A stretch of DNA of 64,000 bases from contig OX637354.1 in NCBI GenBank assembly GCA_951799405.1, forward strand, positions 3,534,001-3,598,000, in the 5' to 3' direction. Below are positions 54,305-64,000 of the stretch, in pieces. The notes under the pieces were generated by a model. The model searched no databases. It saw nothing but the letters and a program-made list of their open reading frames with translations, and was not told the origin of the DNA. Position 1 is the stretch's first letter. The number at the start of each line of letters is the position of its first letter. The position numbers were made by a program, and so were the translations under genes. The DNA comes from Agapetus fuscipes. Taxonomy: Eukaryota; Arthropoda; Insecta; Trichoptera; Glossosomatidae.

Positions 54305-54445
54305 TTACCCCCCACTTTAACTGAAGGGGTCGGTGTGAGGCCAGTCCCTTACCCGTAATAATAAATAGGTCCCGAATCACGACATGCGATCCCTTCGGGA
54401 ATAACGCAGGCAAGTTACACTATATGTGTAGCTTAGTTGAAAAAA
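54305..54445 (+). mobile_element. SINE A 3' half
   Basis: CCACTTTAACTGAAGGGG to GTGTAGCTTAGTTG with an A run. Confidence 0.6.
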
Positions 54446-54699
54446 AAATGCGCTATTTGATGGAATTTATTTTTAACCGGGTTGCTAGGTAAAAAGCACA
54501 CAAATATTTTGGTATTGGTTGCAAAGGATGACAGTCCCATACAAGGCTGACGTTTGCTCGCTGACAAAAATGTTCCAAATTCCAAAATGTTTGTGCTATC
54601 TTTGACTCACGATTGTCGACTGAATGCTGTAAGCTAAAATTAAAAATCCATGTTTATCGGGAATTTACTGTGGATGACGTCACATAGCTGAGAGATATT

Positions 54700-55209
54700 T
54701 TGAATGTTTGGACCTCTTTGTGCTCAAAATGGCTATCCCGCTCCACAAAATTCAAGATTTACACTTCCATTGTTCGGCCAGTTGTTTTGTACGGATGCGA
54801 AGCCTGGAGTCTGACTCGAAAACAAGAAAAATCTCTCCAGGTCTTTGAGAACAAAATGCTTTGTCGCATTCTCGGACCTGTATTTGAAGATGACAGGTGG
54901 CGTATCCGGACCAACGCGGAGCTGATGTCCGTGTTTCAAGAAGCAAACATAGTGTCGGTAATGAAATCAAGAAGACTCCAGTGGGCCGGACATGTAGCAC
55001 GTGCAGAGGACTCCAGGATCATCAGAACAGTCTTGGATGGTGCACCCTCAGGTGTAAGACCACTCGGACGTCCCAGGATGCGGTGGGCAGACAACGTTGA
55101 AGCCGACGCCGAAGTTCTGGGAGTAAGGGGACCATGGAGGGAAGCAGCACAAGACAGAGAGCCCTGGAGGATTGTGGTGCGGGAGGCCCTGAGCCTTCAA
55201 GGCTTATGA
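54700..55209 (+). mobile_element. RTE-D LINE, reverse transcriptase C-terminal fragment
   Basis: Open for about 160 codons: [65 protein letters not shown], with a natural stop at 55207. An upstream frame break makes it 5'-truncated. Decayed sister at 23570-23900. Confidence 0.8.
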
Positions 55210-55264
55210 GCCGAAGAAAGTAAAAAGTAAAGGACCTCATTGTAACTAAAACGCGAATATAGTT

Positions 55265-55600
55265 GGATCATTTATTTTTCTCTTCCTGGGCGCCGTTTAG
55301 TGGCTCTAGCCACCCCAAGGGCGCCTATCCTTCACTTGCTTCTTGGAAAACATGAACGTCTTCAACTCCTTCTTGAAACGTTCTCTACCGGTCTCCGTCC
55401 TCAGCTTCAGAGGTAGCTGGTTTCAGCACAACGGTCCCGCTGAGCCAAACGCCCTAGCCCCAAAGCCCGTTCTGCTCCGTCGAGATGGCATTTTCAGCCT
55501 GTTGATAGCATCACCTCTTGATGAGCGGAGGGTGCACCGCTTACCAACAATCTCCTCAACCTCACACAGTTCAGTCAAATAAGATGGGGCCGCTCCTTTA
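55265..55600 (-). mobile_element. L2-like LINE 3' end
   Basis: The minus strand reads GAAPSYLTELCEVEEIVGKR, FGARAFGSAGPLC, then LPLKLRTETGRERFKKELKT. One internal stop. Confidence 0.7.
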
Positions 55601-55607
55601 TATAGCT

Positions 55608-55775
55608 TTACCAAAGACCGGTCATCAAAAGTCCATCCAGTCTTATAGCAATTGAGTCTTTCTTGAGAATTGGGACTTACTATAGCGACGATCAAGCTCT
55701 TGAGGGCTCTTGAGGTGTGATTCTCACAAAAACAGCGCTCACCAAAACAATAATCTTAATAGTATATTATTACTA
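55608..55775 (+). mobile_element. SINE B, 5'-truncated, L2-tailed
   Basis: TTTACCAAAGACCGGTCATC to CACAAAAACAGCGCTCACCA. Confidence 0.7.
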
Positions 55776-55781
55776 TAGTCT

Positions 55782-56150
55782 GTATCCAGACTCGGTATAG
55801 TGCAGCTGCTGGTTGTGTGTTAAGGCTTTGTGGCTGTCCATATATTACGTCATTCGCATTAAGGGGGGGGGGGGAGTCTGGTCTGCGGATGATGGCAAAT
55901 GATGTACGAGTACCAAAAGTGACGTCGCTCTTGTAAACACCAATTTCTACAAAATATACACAATATTATGTAAGTAATATAACATTATTAATAATTAAGC
56001 TCATCCATTTTTACAGCAAGAGGGGGAGGGGGGGTCATTAGATAATGACTATAGGATGATTGTAAGGGGGGGAGGGTCGAAAATCGGCCAAAATTGATGA
56101 CGTAATTTATCGACGGCCCCTTTGTGGAGATCCACACGCCCAAGATCATC
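55782..56150 (+). pseudogene. Displaced fragment of aspartyl-tRNA synthetase intron 5/exon 6 junction
   Basis: 55782-55829 matches the end of AspRS intron 5, and 56121-56150 matches the start of exon 6 (TTTGTGGAGATCCACAC, then CCCAAGATCATC, encoding [10 protein letters not shown]). The source is 24096-24169 on the minus strand. The two halves are separated by a Harbinger MITE. One codon differs synonymously (ACT to ACG), and the intron acceptor GTTTAG has become GTTAAG. The intron is included, so this is a DNA-level duplication and not a retrocopy. Too short to be functional. Confidence 0.75.
55830..56120. mobile_element. PIF/Harbinger MITE, 291 bp, inside the AspRS-derived fragment
   Basis: GTGGCTGTCC (first bases altered) and ending in GACGGCCCC, flanked by TTT on both sides (55827-55829, 56121-56123). 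Removing it restores the AspRS match. Confidence 0.75.
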
Positions 56151-56469
56151 GTATACGTGTATGAATGTAATGTGTGGATTTCTGCATATACTCGTAATTT
56201 AACAGCATATAAATCCACTCTTTATTTACTTAGTATGCAATGTTACCAGTGCCACTTGTTTCTGCAGAAATGTCAAGTATTTAGTTCACGGGGCCTGCAT
56301 GTCCGCTGTCTACTCATTAACTAGTCCTCACTGGTTTTATTTATAAAAGTAATTATTAATTGATTATATTTATTTAATTAACTGAAATAGACTTTTGCGT
56401 CGAACCATTTAATAAAATTCATTAATTAATTTAAAAAAGAATCATATTATTTGAATAGAAACTTCAAAC

Positions 56470-56880
56470 ACTTAACCTAATCTAATCTAATCTAAGTTGC
56501 AAAGATATGTAACATTTGGGATTCCTATTATATGCATTTACACAAGCAGACACGTACAAGTTCGCGCTTACACATGTGAACCCAAATCTCAAATGGACAT
56601 ACACCCTGCAACTCTTAACGTGCATCCCTTAAACAGATGTGACATTGGCAAAGTGAAACATTTTCTACAGCATGGGTGGTCAGCCGCATACCAACCTAAA
56701 AGCCTACTTGCTTCAAAATTGCAAATCTAAGTTGCAAAGATTTATTGGTTGGTGATGACTCTACCTACTAACCATGCTGTAAAAAATGGTTTATTTTTGT
56801 CAATGTCACGCCTGTTTCAGGGAAGGTCGCCAAAAGCTGGGCTGATTTTCATTTTAAGGTTTGGTTTTAAATTTAAAGAT
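56470..56880. repeat. Two RTE-A tail copies in opposite orientation
   Basis: 56475-56705 is a minus-strand copy. 56740-56880 is a plus-strand partial copy (TTGGTTGGTGATGACTCTAC). Confidence 0.6.
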
Positions 56881-56894
56881 GAAGAAGGGGAGAG

Positions 56895-56975
56895 AGGTAC
56901 AAACATTGCTCATGTGAAATTGCCTCTGATGGGACATAAGACAAACAAGCACTAAGGGGACGATATGAGTTTGTT
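56895..56975. mobile_element. MITE-E end fragment
   Basis: ACAAACATTGCTCATGTGAAA to AAACAAGCACTAAGGGGACG. Confidence 0.5.
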
Positions 56976-57242
56976 TTCTATGAGATGTTTTCATTACAAA
57001 AAAGTATTCATTTGTAAATTTGCGCTAACAGGCTGGTATTAGTGATGTACCCACTTATTGTGTATTTGTATTCATTATTAATGTTATCCGACACGCAGGC
57101 AGGGAATTCGCGATAATTAGAGATCAAAGCAACTGCAGCCGACAGACAGACTAATACTCGGAGCTGATACTCAGTCACCCAATGAGCAACAGGTATTATT
57201 ACTTGGAATAGGCCGTGAGTGATGGCATCGATCTAATTAGAT
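56976..57242. other. Intron sequence, nothing recognised
   Basis: No repeat or gene identified before the minisatellite. Confidence 0.4.
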
Positions 57243-57715
57243 AGACAACACTGTAAATGTATTAGATACTTCGCTATATAAGAACTAGATAGGGAACACT
57301 GTAAAAGTATTAGATACTTCACTATATAAGAACTAGATAGGGAACACTGTAAAAGTATTAGATACTTCGCTATATAAGAACTAGATAGGGAACACTGTAA
57401 AAGTATTAGATACTTCGCTATATAAGAACTAGATAGGGAACACTGTAAAAGTATTAGATACTTCGCTATATAAGAACTAGATAGGGAACACTGTAAAAGT
57501 ATTAGATACTTCGCTATATAAGAACTAGATAGGGAACACTGTAAAAGTATTAGATACTTCGCTATATAAGAACTAGATAGGGAACACTGTAAAAGTATTA
57601 GATACTTCGCTATATAAGAACTAGATAGGGAACACTGTAAAAGTATTAGATACTTCACTATATAAGAACTAGATAGGGAACACTGTAAAAGTATTAGATA
57701 CTTCGCTATATATGA
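57243..57715. repeat. 48-bp minisatellite, about 10 copies
   Basis: Unit GGGAACACTGTAAAAGTATT-AGATACTTCGCTATATAAG-AACTAGATA repeated with very few changes (CTTCAC for CTTCGC in two units). Being a multiple of 3 it leaves a spurious repeat ORF on the minus strand. (CA)n and (TA)n tracts follow at 57778 and 57885. Confidence 0.9.
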
Positions 57716-57899
57716 TACAGTAATCTAGTTTCATGAGGGATTTTCTTGGCACAAAATCAAATTGGCAGCCATTGATGCACACACACACACACAGACATAG
57801 TAAACAGCAATTTATTTCGGCATACTTATTATCACAATGAAATCTATTAGGTATCTAAGTTACAATTATATATTATATTAAATATATATATATATATAT

Positions 57900-58240
57900 T
57901 TCCATTTGTGGGCACGTATTTAATATGAATTTTAAATGTTCATATGTATTTGCTTAGGGGCTGTCCATATATTACGTCATTCGCATTAAGGGGGGGGGGG
58001 GGGGAGTCTGGTCTGTGGATGATGGCAAATGATGTACGAGTACCAAAAGTGACGTCGTTCTTGTAAATACCAATTTCTACAAAATATACAAAATAGTATG
58101 TAAGTAATATAACATTATTAATTATTAAGCTCATCTATTATTACAGCAAGAGGGGGAGAGGGGGTCATTAGATAATGACTATACTCTATAGGATGATTGT
58201 AATTTATGGACGGCCCCTTAGCTTAGATTCTAGATTATAG
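57900..58240 (+). repeat. RTE-A tail end split by a Harbinger MITE
   Basis: 57905-57956 (GTGGGCACGTATTTAATATG) continues at 58218 (TTAGCTTAGATTCTAGATTA). Confidence 0.65.
57957..58217. mobile_element. PIF/Harbinger MITE, 261 bp
   Basis: GGGGCTGTCC and GGACGGCCCC with TTA on both sides (57954-57956, 58218-58220). Contains a run of more than 12 G. Confidence 0.8.
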
Positions 58241-58424
58241 AACCCGGGCATGTTGTGCAAAATGCTGGTTCGGGAAATGAAGTTATAAACATGTCAAGCG
58301 ACAACAGTTGTTATTTAAATCAGCTCCTTCAAAATGACATGAGTAAGAAATGTATCAGATACAATGAGAGCAGTTATTCTAACCAAGAAAATATCGTTAC
58401 CTTTAAGGTAAGACTGAATAAGTG

Positions 58425-58500
58425 ACATGGGCTCTTGAGGCTCTTGAGGTGTACACACAAAAACAGCGCTTACCAAATAAATCATCCTAATATTATAATT
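58425..58500 (+). mobile_element. SINE B 3' end, L2-tailed
   Basis: GGCTCTTGAGGTGTACACAC to AAATAAATCATCCTAATATT. Confidence 0.6.
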
Positions 58501-58507
58501 ATTAAGC

Positions 58508-59035
58508 TAGCAAGAGTTTCTCAGATAAATGCAGCTTTTTTCTTACTTTCTACGAGAGAAAATTCTGCAGTTTAGAAGTTTTTTATAAGCGCTTTGCCTG
58601 TCTTTAGCTGAGTTGGTAGAGTGCTTGCATTCCATGCCGAGACCTCGGCTTCGAATCCCACCGATGGTGTCAGAAATGATTTCCCGTTTCGGTGTTTATT
58701 TCAAAACACAAAATAAAATACCGGCAAAATTTACTCAGCCTTCACAAGAAATCAGTACCAGCCTTCTCGGGAGCTGGGAAACCTTCACTTCAACTAAAGT
58801 GGTAAGCGTAAGGCCGGCCCCCTTACATGTAAGAATAAATAGGTTCACTCACCACATGCGACCCCTTCGGATACAACCCGAATAGAAGTTTCACTATAGG
58901 TAACTATCTTAGTTGCATTTTTTTTTTGCGTAACTTCATTATATACTATGAGAAGTTACATCCAATAAAAGGCTTTATCCACGATTCTTCAAATCAGTGA
59001 ATCAGCACTTATTCAGTTACTTTTAAGGTGGCAAT
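58508..59035 (+). mobile_element. MITE-G split by SINE A
   Basis: 58508-58597 and 58936-59035 are the two halves, matching 62148-62400 in reverse. Confidence 0.6.
58600..58930 (+). mobile_element. SINE A, nested in MITE-G
   Basis: TAGCTGAGTTGGTAGAGTGC head, body, end TAACTATCTTAGTTGCATTT. Confidence 0.75.
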
Positions 59036-59039
59036 GCAT

Positions 59040-59565
59040 CTAATCTAATCTAATCTAAGTTGCAAATATATGTTACATGATAGATTCACATTATATGTAT
59101 TTTTACAAACAGACACGTATAAGTTCTCGTTGACCTACAATTCAAAAACCCGAATCTCAAATGAACAAACATCCTGCAACTCCTACCGACCTTCCATGGA
59201 ACAGGGTTGACATTGGCAAAGTTAACCATTTTCTACACCATGGGGAGTCAGCCTCATACCAACCTATCTAAATCTAAATCTAAGCTGCAAAGATATGTAT
59301 CATTTGAGATTCATATTAAATGCATTCCCACAAGCAGACACGTATAATTTCGCGCTCACACATGCCGCATGTGGACCTACAATATACAAAACCCAATCTG
59401 GACATGTGGACCTATAGTACCTATAAAAAACCCAATCTCAAATGAACATAAGCCCTGCAACTCCTGCCAACCTTCTATGAAACAGGGGGGACATTGGCAA
59501 AGTGAAACATTTTCTACACCATGAGTGGTCAGCCTCATACCGACCTATATCTAAGTCAAGGAATC
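59040..59565 (-). repeat. Two RTE-A 3' tails in tandem
   Basis: 59040-59268 and 59270-59565, both minus. The second has an internal duplication around 59380-59430. Confidence 0.7.
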
Positions 59566-59727
59566 AATAACAGTTACACAATTGTTTGCACATCTCTACG
59601 GTAATTACAAATTAACAAATGGCAATGGCAGAAGAAATTGCATAAAAGAGTGGAGAGAAAAAATAGCTACAGTAAACGCAACAGTGTCGGAGAGGAATAA
59701 AACATCAAAGCAATAAATCACACTGCA

Positions 59728-60575
59728 GACACGCATAGACAAACTGTCTGTTGCGTGGATTTAAGTACACCAATCGTCCCATAAGTGCTTGTTTGTCCTA
59801 AATCCATCAAAGGTAATTTCACATGAGCAATGTTAGAAATGAATGATGATAGACTGACAAAGTATGTATACAAAGAAAGTGTGAAAGGAAAAAGAGGGAA
59901 GGGACGACCGAGAAAAGTATGGAGTGATCAGATTGTGGAGATTGTGAAAGAATGGGATATACAAAGTGATCGTAAAAGAAGAAAATGCATGAAAAAGGTG
60001 ATGGATATGAAGGAATTGAAAGAGGTATGTCAGGATAGGAAAAAATGGAGGCAACTCTGCGGAGGCTCTGGCCACCCCTAGCGGAATGGCGACAGAGTTA
60101 CAGTTATAGTTACAGTTACAGTAATGTTTGTATGTGTGATGGACCAATGTGACGCTGCCTTAGTTCTTGTCTGCCGTAAAGACCATTCAGCTAATTTTAC
60201 ATGAACAACGTTTGCATGTGTACTGGACCAATATGTCTGATGAAAACAAGAACTTGATTTAAATAATATTTAAAACAACTCTCACATTATCGAGTTTTAC
60301 GTTTTTTTCTTAGCTCAGATTGGGTAGAATTTGATTCTTAAGACAACTGCATTAAAAAAATCACGTTTGACAGAATTGGTCTATACGGCAAACAAGAACT
60401 GGGGGAGCGGTGTGTCTTATGAAAACTTGAAATTGATTTAAAAAATATTTTAAAACAACTCTCACATTTTTGTGTTTTCTTCTTAGCTCAGATTGTGTAC
60501 AATTTAATTGAAAGGTTATCTTTGAATCGAATGATAGATAAGCCAAACAAGCACCGGAGAAACGCGATGAATACT
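59728..60575. mobile_element. MITE-E copies, one interrupted by RTE-B
   Basis: 59755-59831 and 60123-60180 form one copy split by the RTE-B insertion. 60190-60405 and 60406-60560 are further MITE-E pieces (CAAACAAGAACTGGGGGAGCG at 60384). Confidence 0.5.
59832..60122 (+). mobile_element. RTE-B LINE 3' end, best copy
   Basis: Open 83-codon C-terminus ([32 protein letters not shown], ending CGGSGHP and stop), then a (GTTACA)n tail at 60095-60121. Confidence 0.8.
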
Positions 60576-60604
60576 TCTTCTGCCTTTTGGTTTAGCCCTG
60601 CTGG

Positions 60605-60864
60605 TATATAAAAAAACGCAACTAAGCTACACAAATAGTGTAACTTCCCCGAAAGCGTCGCATGTGTCGATTCGGGACCTATTTATTTTTACGGGTAAGA
60701 GGGTCGGCCTCACGCCAATTACTTCAGTTGAGGTTTCCCAGCTCCCGGGGAGCTGGATCTCATTTATTGTGAAGGAAACCTTGTGAGTAAGCCTTGCCGG
60801 TATTTATTTTAGATTTAAAATAGTCACCAAAGCGGGAAATCATTTCTGCCACTCTCTGTAGGGC
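60605..60864 (-). mobile_element. SINE A, reverse, head missing
   Basis: AAAACGCAACTAAGCTACAC to GGGAAATCATTTCTGCCACT. Confidence 0.7.
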
Positions 60865-60865
60865 A

Positions 60866-61320
60866 GAGTGAACAATTTTTTACAGTAGAATGCATCAAAG
60901 TGAACTTTGCCCATGCCACCCTTGTTTCAGAGAAAGTCGACAAAAGCTGCAGCGTTTATTGGATTTTTATTTGTAAGTACACACCACCCATACTGTAAAA
61001 AATGGTTCACTTTGCCAATGTCACCCCTATTTCAGGAAAGGTCGGCAAGAGTTGCAGGGCTTATGTTCATTTGAGATTGGGTTTTTTATATTGTAGGTCC
61101 ACATGCGGCATGTGTGAGCGCGAAATTATGCGTGTCTGCTTGTGGGAAGCATTTAATATGAATCTCAAACGATACATATATTTGCATCTTAAATTTAGAT
61201 TTAGATTTTACACAAGCAGCATTTGTAAGCCCAAACCTACACGTGTCTGTTTGTGGGCATGGATTTAATTTGTATACTACATGTTTATACAATTTTGCAA
61301 CTTAGATTAGGTATAGATTA
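60866..61320 (+). repeat. Several RTE-A tail pieces
   Basis: 60866-60985, 60986-61203 and 61204-61315, all plus orientation, in tandem and variously truncated. Confidence 0.6.
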
Positions 61321-61620
61321 AGGAGGAACGTAGGTATTTGTTTGACCAGAAGTATGCTTAGGGAAGTTTATCCAATAACTGTCAATGGCTTCACTTAAGC
61401 GTGACACGCATCTAAATTACTTAAGTCTTATTTAAGTAATCCTCGCAGTAACAAATTAACAAGAACATTCACTTGCTTAAGTATTGATTAATTCTTTGAG
61501 ATGTACTCATTTGTGAGTCTGTATAGCTCCGTCTGCCTTTCACACAAGACTTTCTCGGATACTTGTTTAGGGTTAGACAGAGAAGCTGATACATCAGTAG
61601 CGTAACTTTTTAAAATTTGC
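61321..61620. other. Intron sequence, nothing recognised
   Basis: No repeat or gene identified. Confidence 0.4.
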
Positions 61621-61624
61621 ATTG

Positions 61625-61860
61625 GACCGGTCCGTAGCTCAGTGGTAACACTGCGGACTCTGAATGGGTAGGTTGTGGGTTCGATTCCCGGCGGAGCACA
61701 AAAAAATTACCATTTATATTTTCAATTGTGCTCTTCGCCGGGTTGAAAAATTCATAAAACCTTTACCAATGACCGGTCACCAAAGGTCCATCCACCCTTA
61801 CAGCAACTGGGTCTTGCTTGAGAATTGGCGCTTTGTAGCGACGACGACCAAGCTCGTAAA
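61625..61860 (+). mobile_element. SINE B, 3'-truncated
   Basis: GACCGGTCCGTAGCTCAGTG head, B-box GGGTTCGATTCCC, body to GACCAAGCTCGTAAAAAG, then directly a SINE A. Confidence 0.75.
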
Positions 61861-61861
61861 A

Positions 61862-62130
61862 AGGTCGATAGCTCAATTGGTAGAATGCTTGCATTCCATG
61901 CCGAGAGCAAGGGTTCGATCTCAAAGGTTTACTCAGCCTTCACAAGAAATGAGAACCAGCCCCCCCGGGAGCTGGGAAACTCCCACTTCAACTGAAAGTG
62001 GTTGGTGTGAGGCCGGCCCCCTTACCTGTAAAAATAAATAGGTCCCGAAGCGCCACATGCGAGTCCTTCGGGGATTACGCAGGCAAGAAGTTACACTATA
62101 TGTGTAGCTTAGTTGCGTTTTTTTTTTTAG
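61862..62130 (+). mobile_element. SINE A with internal deletion
   Basis: GGTCGATAGCTCAATTGGTAG head, a deletion after GTTCGATCTCA, then body and end GTTGCG plus T run. Confidence 0.75.
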
Positions 62131-62147
62131 TTGCGTTGCATTATAAA

Positions 62148-62400
62148 TCATTGCACATCGATACCTTAAAGATAAAATGAATAAGTGCTGATTCACTGAT
62201 TTGAGAAATTGTGGATAAAACATTTTATTGTTAGTAACTTCTCATATATACGTACCTACGTGAACTAATTATAAGGAAAAGCTCAAATGCTCAAAAGCTC
62301 ATGACAAACTTCTAAACTACAGATTTTTCACACTTTTGTGGTGTTTTCTCTCGTAGAAAATAGGAAAAAGGTGCATTTATCTGAGAAATCCAGAAAAATA
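62148..62400 (-). mobile_element. MITE-G
   Basis: Reverse of 49539-49755 and 58508-59035. Confidence 0.5.
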
Positions 62401-62464
62401 AATTTGGACATCATTCTTTTTTACAAAAAAAAAGATTTGTGAAGATGAATGCCTCTGGAAAAAT

Positions 62465-63030
62465 CCCTTGACTTATAGGTTGGTATGAGGCTGACAAGTG
62501 ACAACCCATCTATAATATTACATTCAAGATTCGTATGTAATGCATTCCCATAAGCAGACACGTATATTATATATGACGCAGTTTTCATGAAGATCATCTT
62601 CATTATTTCACTTGTAGAAGCGCATCTTAAACATGAGCGAAACGTCCAGAAGCTCCAGCTCTCATAGACCACGGCAACATATCCCGGAAAACATCTCTCC
62701 AGCATCATCAGCCGGCCTTGTGAGCCTAAAACTCTTATTGCATGTGTTTGTTGGTGGGCTAACATATGAGCCTTAAATGCCAATATTTCTTGGTAAATTA
62801 GATTACGCTGTAGAAAATGGTTCACTTTGCCAGTGCCACCCTTGTTTCAGGGAAATAATTTCAGGGATTTTTTTTTAGCAAGTGTTGAAGGACGTATGTT
62901 CATTTGAGATTTAGGTTTTCATGTCGTAGGTTCACATGCGGCCTGTGCAAGCGCGAACTTATACGTCTGTTTGAGAGAACACACATAACACGAATCCCTA
63001 ATGTTACATATCTCTGCAACATAGATTAGA
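62465..63030. repeat. Mosaic of RTE-A tail pieces and a family 1 repeat
   Basis: 62465-62510 and 62515-62565 are tail scraps. 62635-62705 is the family 1 repeat on the plus strand (GCGAAACGTCCAGAAGCTCC). 62745-62810 and 62815-63025 are plus-strand tails. Confidence 0.5.
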
Positions 63031-63271
63031 TTAATAGATTAAAATAAAAAACTTATTTGTTACAATTCACATGAGCTTTTATTATTTTTTAAACACTACC
63101 GGTTTCGGGAGAAGCAATACCTCCCATCTTCAGGTGTAAATATAAACTTAAAAAGTTTATATTTACACCTGAAGATGGGAGGTATTGCTTCTCCCGAAAC
63201 CGGTAGTGTTTAAAAAATAATAAAAGCTCATGTGAATTGTAACAAATAAGTTTTTTATTTTAATCTATTAA
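63031..63271. repeat. Perfect palindrome, 119-bp arms, 3-bp centre
   Basis: Arms 63031-63149 and 63153-63271 are exact complements around AAA. Each arm holds one hammerhead-like family 2 core: 63169-63205 (+) and 63097-63133 (-), reading CTGAAGA, T, stem GGGAG/CTCCC, GAAA, self-complementary ACCGGT, A. Confidence 0.95.
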
Positions 63272-63392
63272 AATGAACTTTCACGAAGTAACTGCCAAAA
63301 ACCTAGATAATAGATTAGATTAAATGTTCCTCCACTGTGTATTGTTAGCATCTTTGGCTCACTGACAGATGGACTTGGTTTGTCTTGAAAAG

Positions 63393-63468
63393 GGTGTGCC
63401 AGCAATGTGCCAGGGGTGTTCCAGGGGTGTGCCAGGGTTGTGCCAGGGCTGTGCCAGGTCTGTGCCAG
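63393..63468 (+). repeat. Short tandem repeat of a GTGCCAGGG motif
   Basis: About seven units of 10-11 bp (GTGCCAGGGTT variants). Confidence 0.75.
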
Positions 63469-63614
63469 GTGTCTACAGTTTAATAAAGCAGCCTCTCCTT
63501 TAACTTAAGTGACACCTGTATTAATCTAACAATGTGCCCAATCCTTCCCTGTCGTAGGTACACTTTACCCAATCATCGGATGAAAGTTCAGAAATAACCA
63601 CGAGACTTCTAGAT

Positions 63615-63833
63615 AGCTGGGGCGTGTATCCCATACAGGCACATGAGCCTAATAGGTAGGCAATACATTGCAAAAAACCATTCATGCTTGATATTCAGAT
63701 TAAAAATTCAAAATTAAAGTTTGATTGGAGCCATCGTAAGCACTTAAGTCAATTTCAAACAAGTTATTTGAAAGGAATGGGAGAAAATATTTTTTCTGAA
63801 ATGTATTTGCCTATACCCTATGCACGCGCCTAG
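63615..63833. mobile_element. MITE-D, about 219 bp
   Basis: Ends GGGGCGTGTATCCCATACAG and CCCTATGCACGCGCC are an imperfect inverted repeat. Other copies: 1043-1100, 32143-32578, part at 42465-42500 and 48085-48115. Confidence 0.55.
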
Positions 63834-63848
63834 TAGAAAGTAACTATC

Positions 63849-64000
63849 CGGTCGATAGTTCAGTTGGTAGAACGCTTGCGTTTAAAGTTAGATGGCGAAG
63901 GCAACTAAGCTACAAATATCCAATTAGTGTAATTTCTTGCCGCGTTATCTCTGAAGGGTTTCGCATATGGCGAGTGGAACCTATTTATTTTTACAAGTAA
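63849..64000. mobile_element. Two SINE A pieces, head to head
   Basis: 63849-63885 is a plus-strand tRNA-like head. From 63900 a minus-strand SINE A starts from its 3' end and runs off the window. Confidence 0.6.

Noticed and set aside
54700..55209. 169-codon frame as a host gene
   Set aside because: The protein is an RTE reverse transcriptase C-terminus with a decayed sister copy at 23570-23900.
57233..57658. 141-codon repetitive open frame on the minus strand
   Set aside because: A by-product of the 48-bp minisatellite, with no sign of selection on the protein.
57243..57715. Possible CRISPR-like array
   Set aside because: The repeats are head to tail without unique spacers, and the genome is eukaryotic.

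Overview
The window is nuclear DNA from an insect, most likely a moth or butterfly. The genes are split by spliceosomal GT/AG introns, the introns and spacers are AT-rich and full of transposons, and the engrailed-family gene at the right carries an invected-type amino terminus. No prokaryotic operons, CRISPR arrays or genuine tRNA/rRNA genes were seen. The genus cannot be told from the sequence alone.

Layout. (1) 140-7552 (+): CCT5, the epsilon subunit of the cytosolic chaperonin TRiC/CCT, lacking only its first coding exon(s), which lie left of the window. (2) 10584-12648 (-): complete RpL23 (uL14), 140 aa in four exons, convergent with CCT5. (3) 13031-18031 (+): complete PSMB4 (non-catalytic 20S proteasome subunit beta-7), 263 aa in five exons, divergent from RpL23 across a spacer of about 380 bp. 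(4) 19494-28773 (-): complete cytosolic aspartyl-tRNA synthetase, 538 aa in eleven exons, convergent with PSMB4. (5) 28774-51600: about 23 kb of intergenic DNA, almost all mobile elements, with a GC-rich candidate promoter near 44.4-44.8 kb. (6) 51745-53581 (+): first coding exon of an engrailed/invected homeobox gene, ending at the conserved splice site after the EH2 motif. The homeodomain exon is beyond the window, so 53582-64000 is its intron. The first four genes are housekeeping genes (protein folding, translation, proteolysis, tRNA charging); the last is a developmental regulator.

Repeats explain most of the rest. An intact 1003-aa single-ORF LINE of RTE type ('RTE-A', 37339-40350) was found, and its roughly 245-bp 3' end is the commonest repeat in the window, with over 25 copies. 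There are three tRNA-derived SINE families (A, B, C), fragments of L2-like and CR1-like LINEs, hAT elements with 8-bp target duplications, PIF/Harbinger MITEs with 3-bp duplications, TA-flanked MITEs, a pogo-like transposon, and fold-back repeats. Many are nested. The clearest case is RTE-A inside pogo inside a hAT MITE, proven by target duplications and by an uninterrupted sister copy at 43261-43499.

Most noteworthy: a 90-bp tandem array in PSMB4 intron 2 that repeats the 3' splice site plus the first codons of exon 3, each copy ending in a stop codon; three repeat families that share a hammerhead-ribozyme-like core with a self-complementary stem III; a perfect 119-bp-arm palindrome at 63031-63271; a displaced piece of the aspartyl-tRNA synthetase exon 6 junction in the invected intron, itself split by a Harbinger MITE; and SINE B copies that carry 3' tails from two different LINE families.
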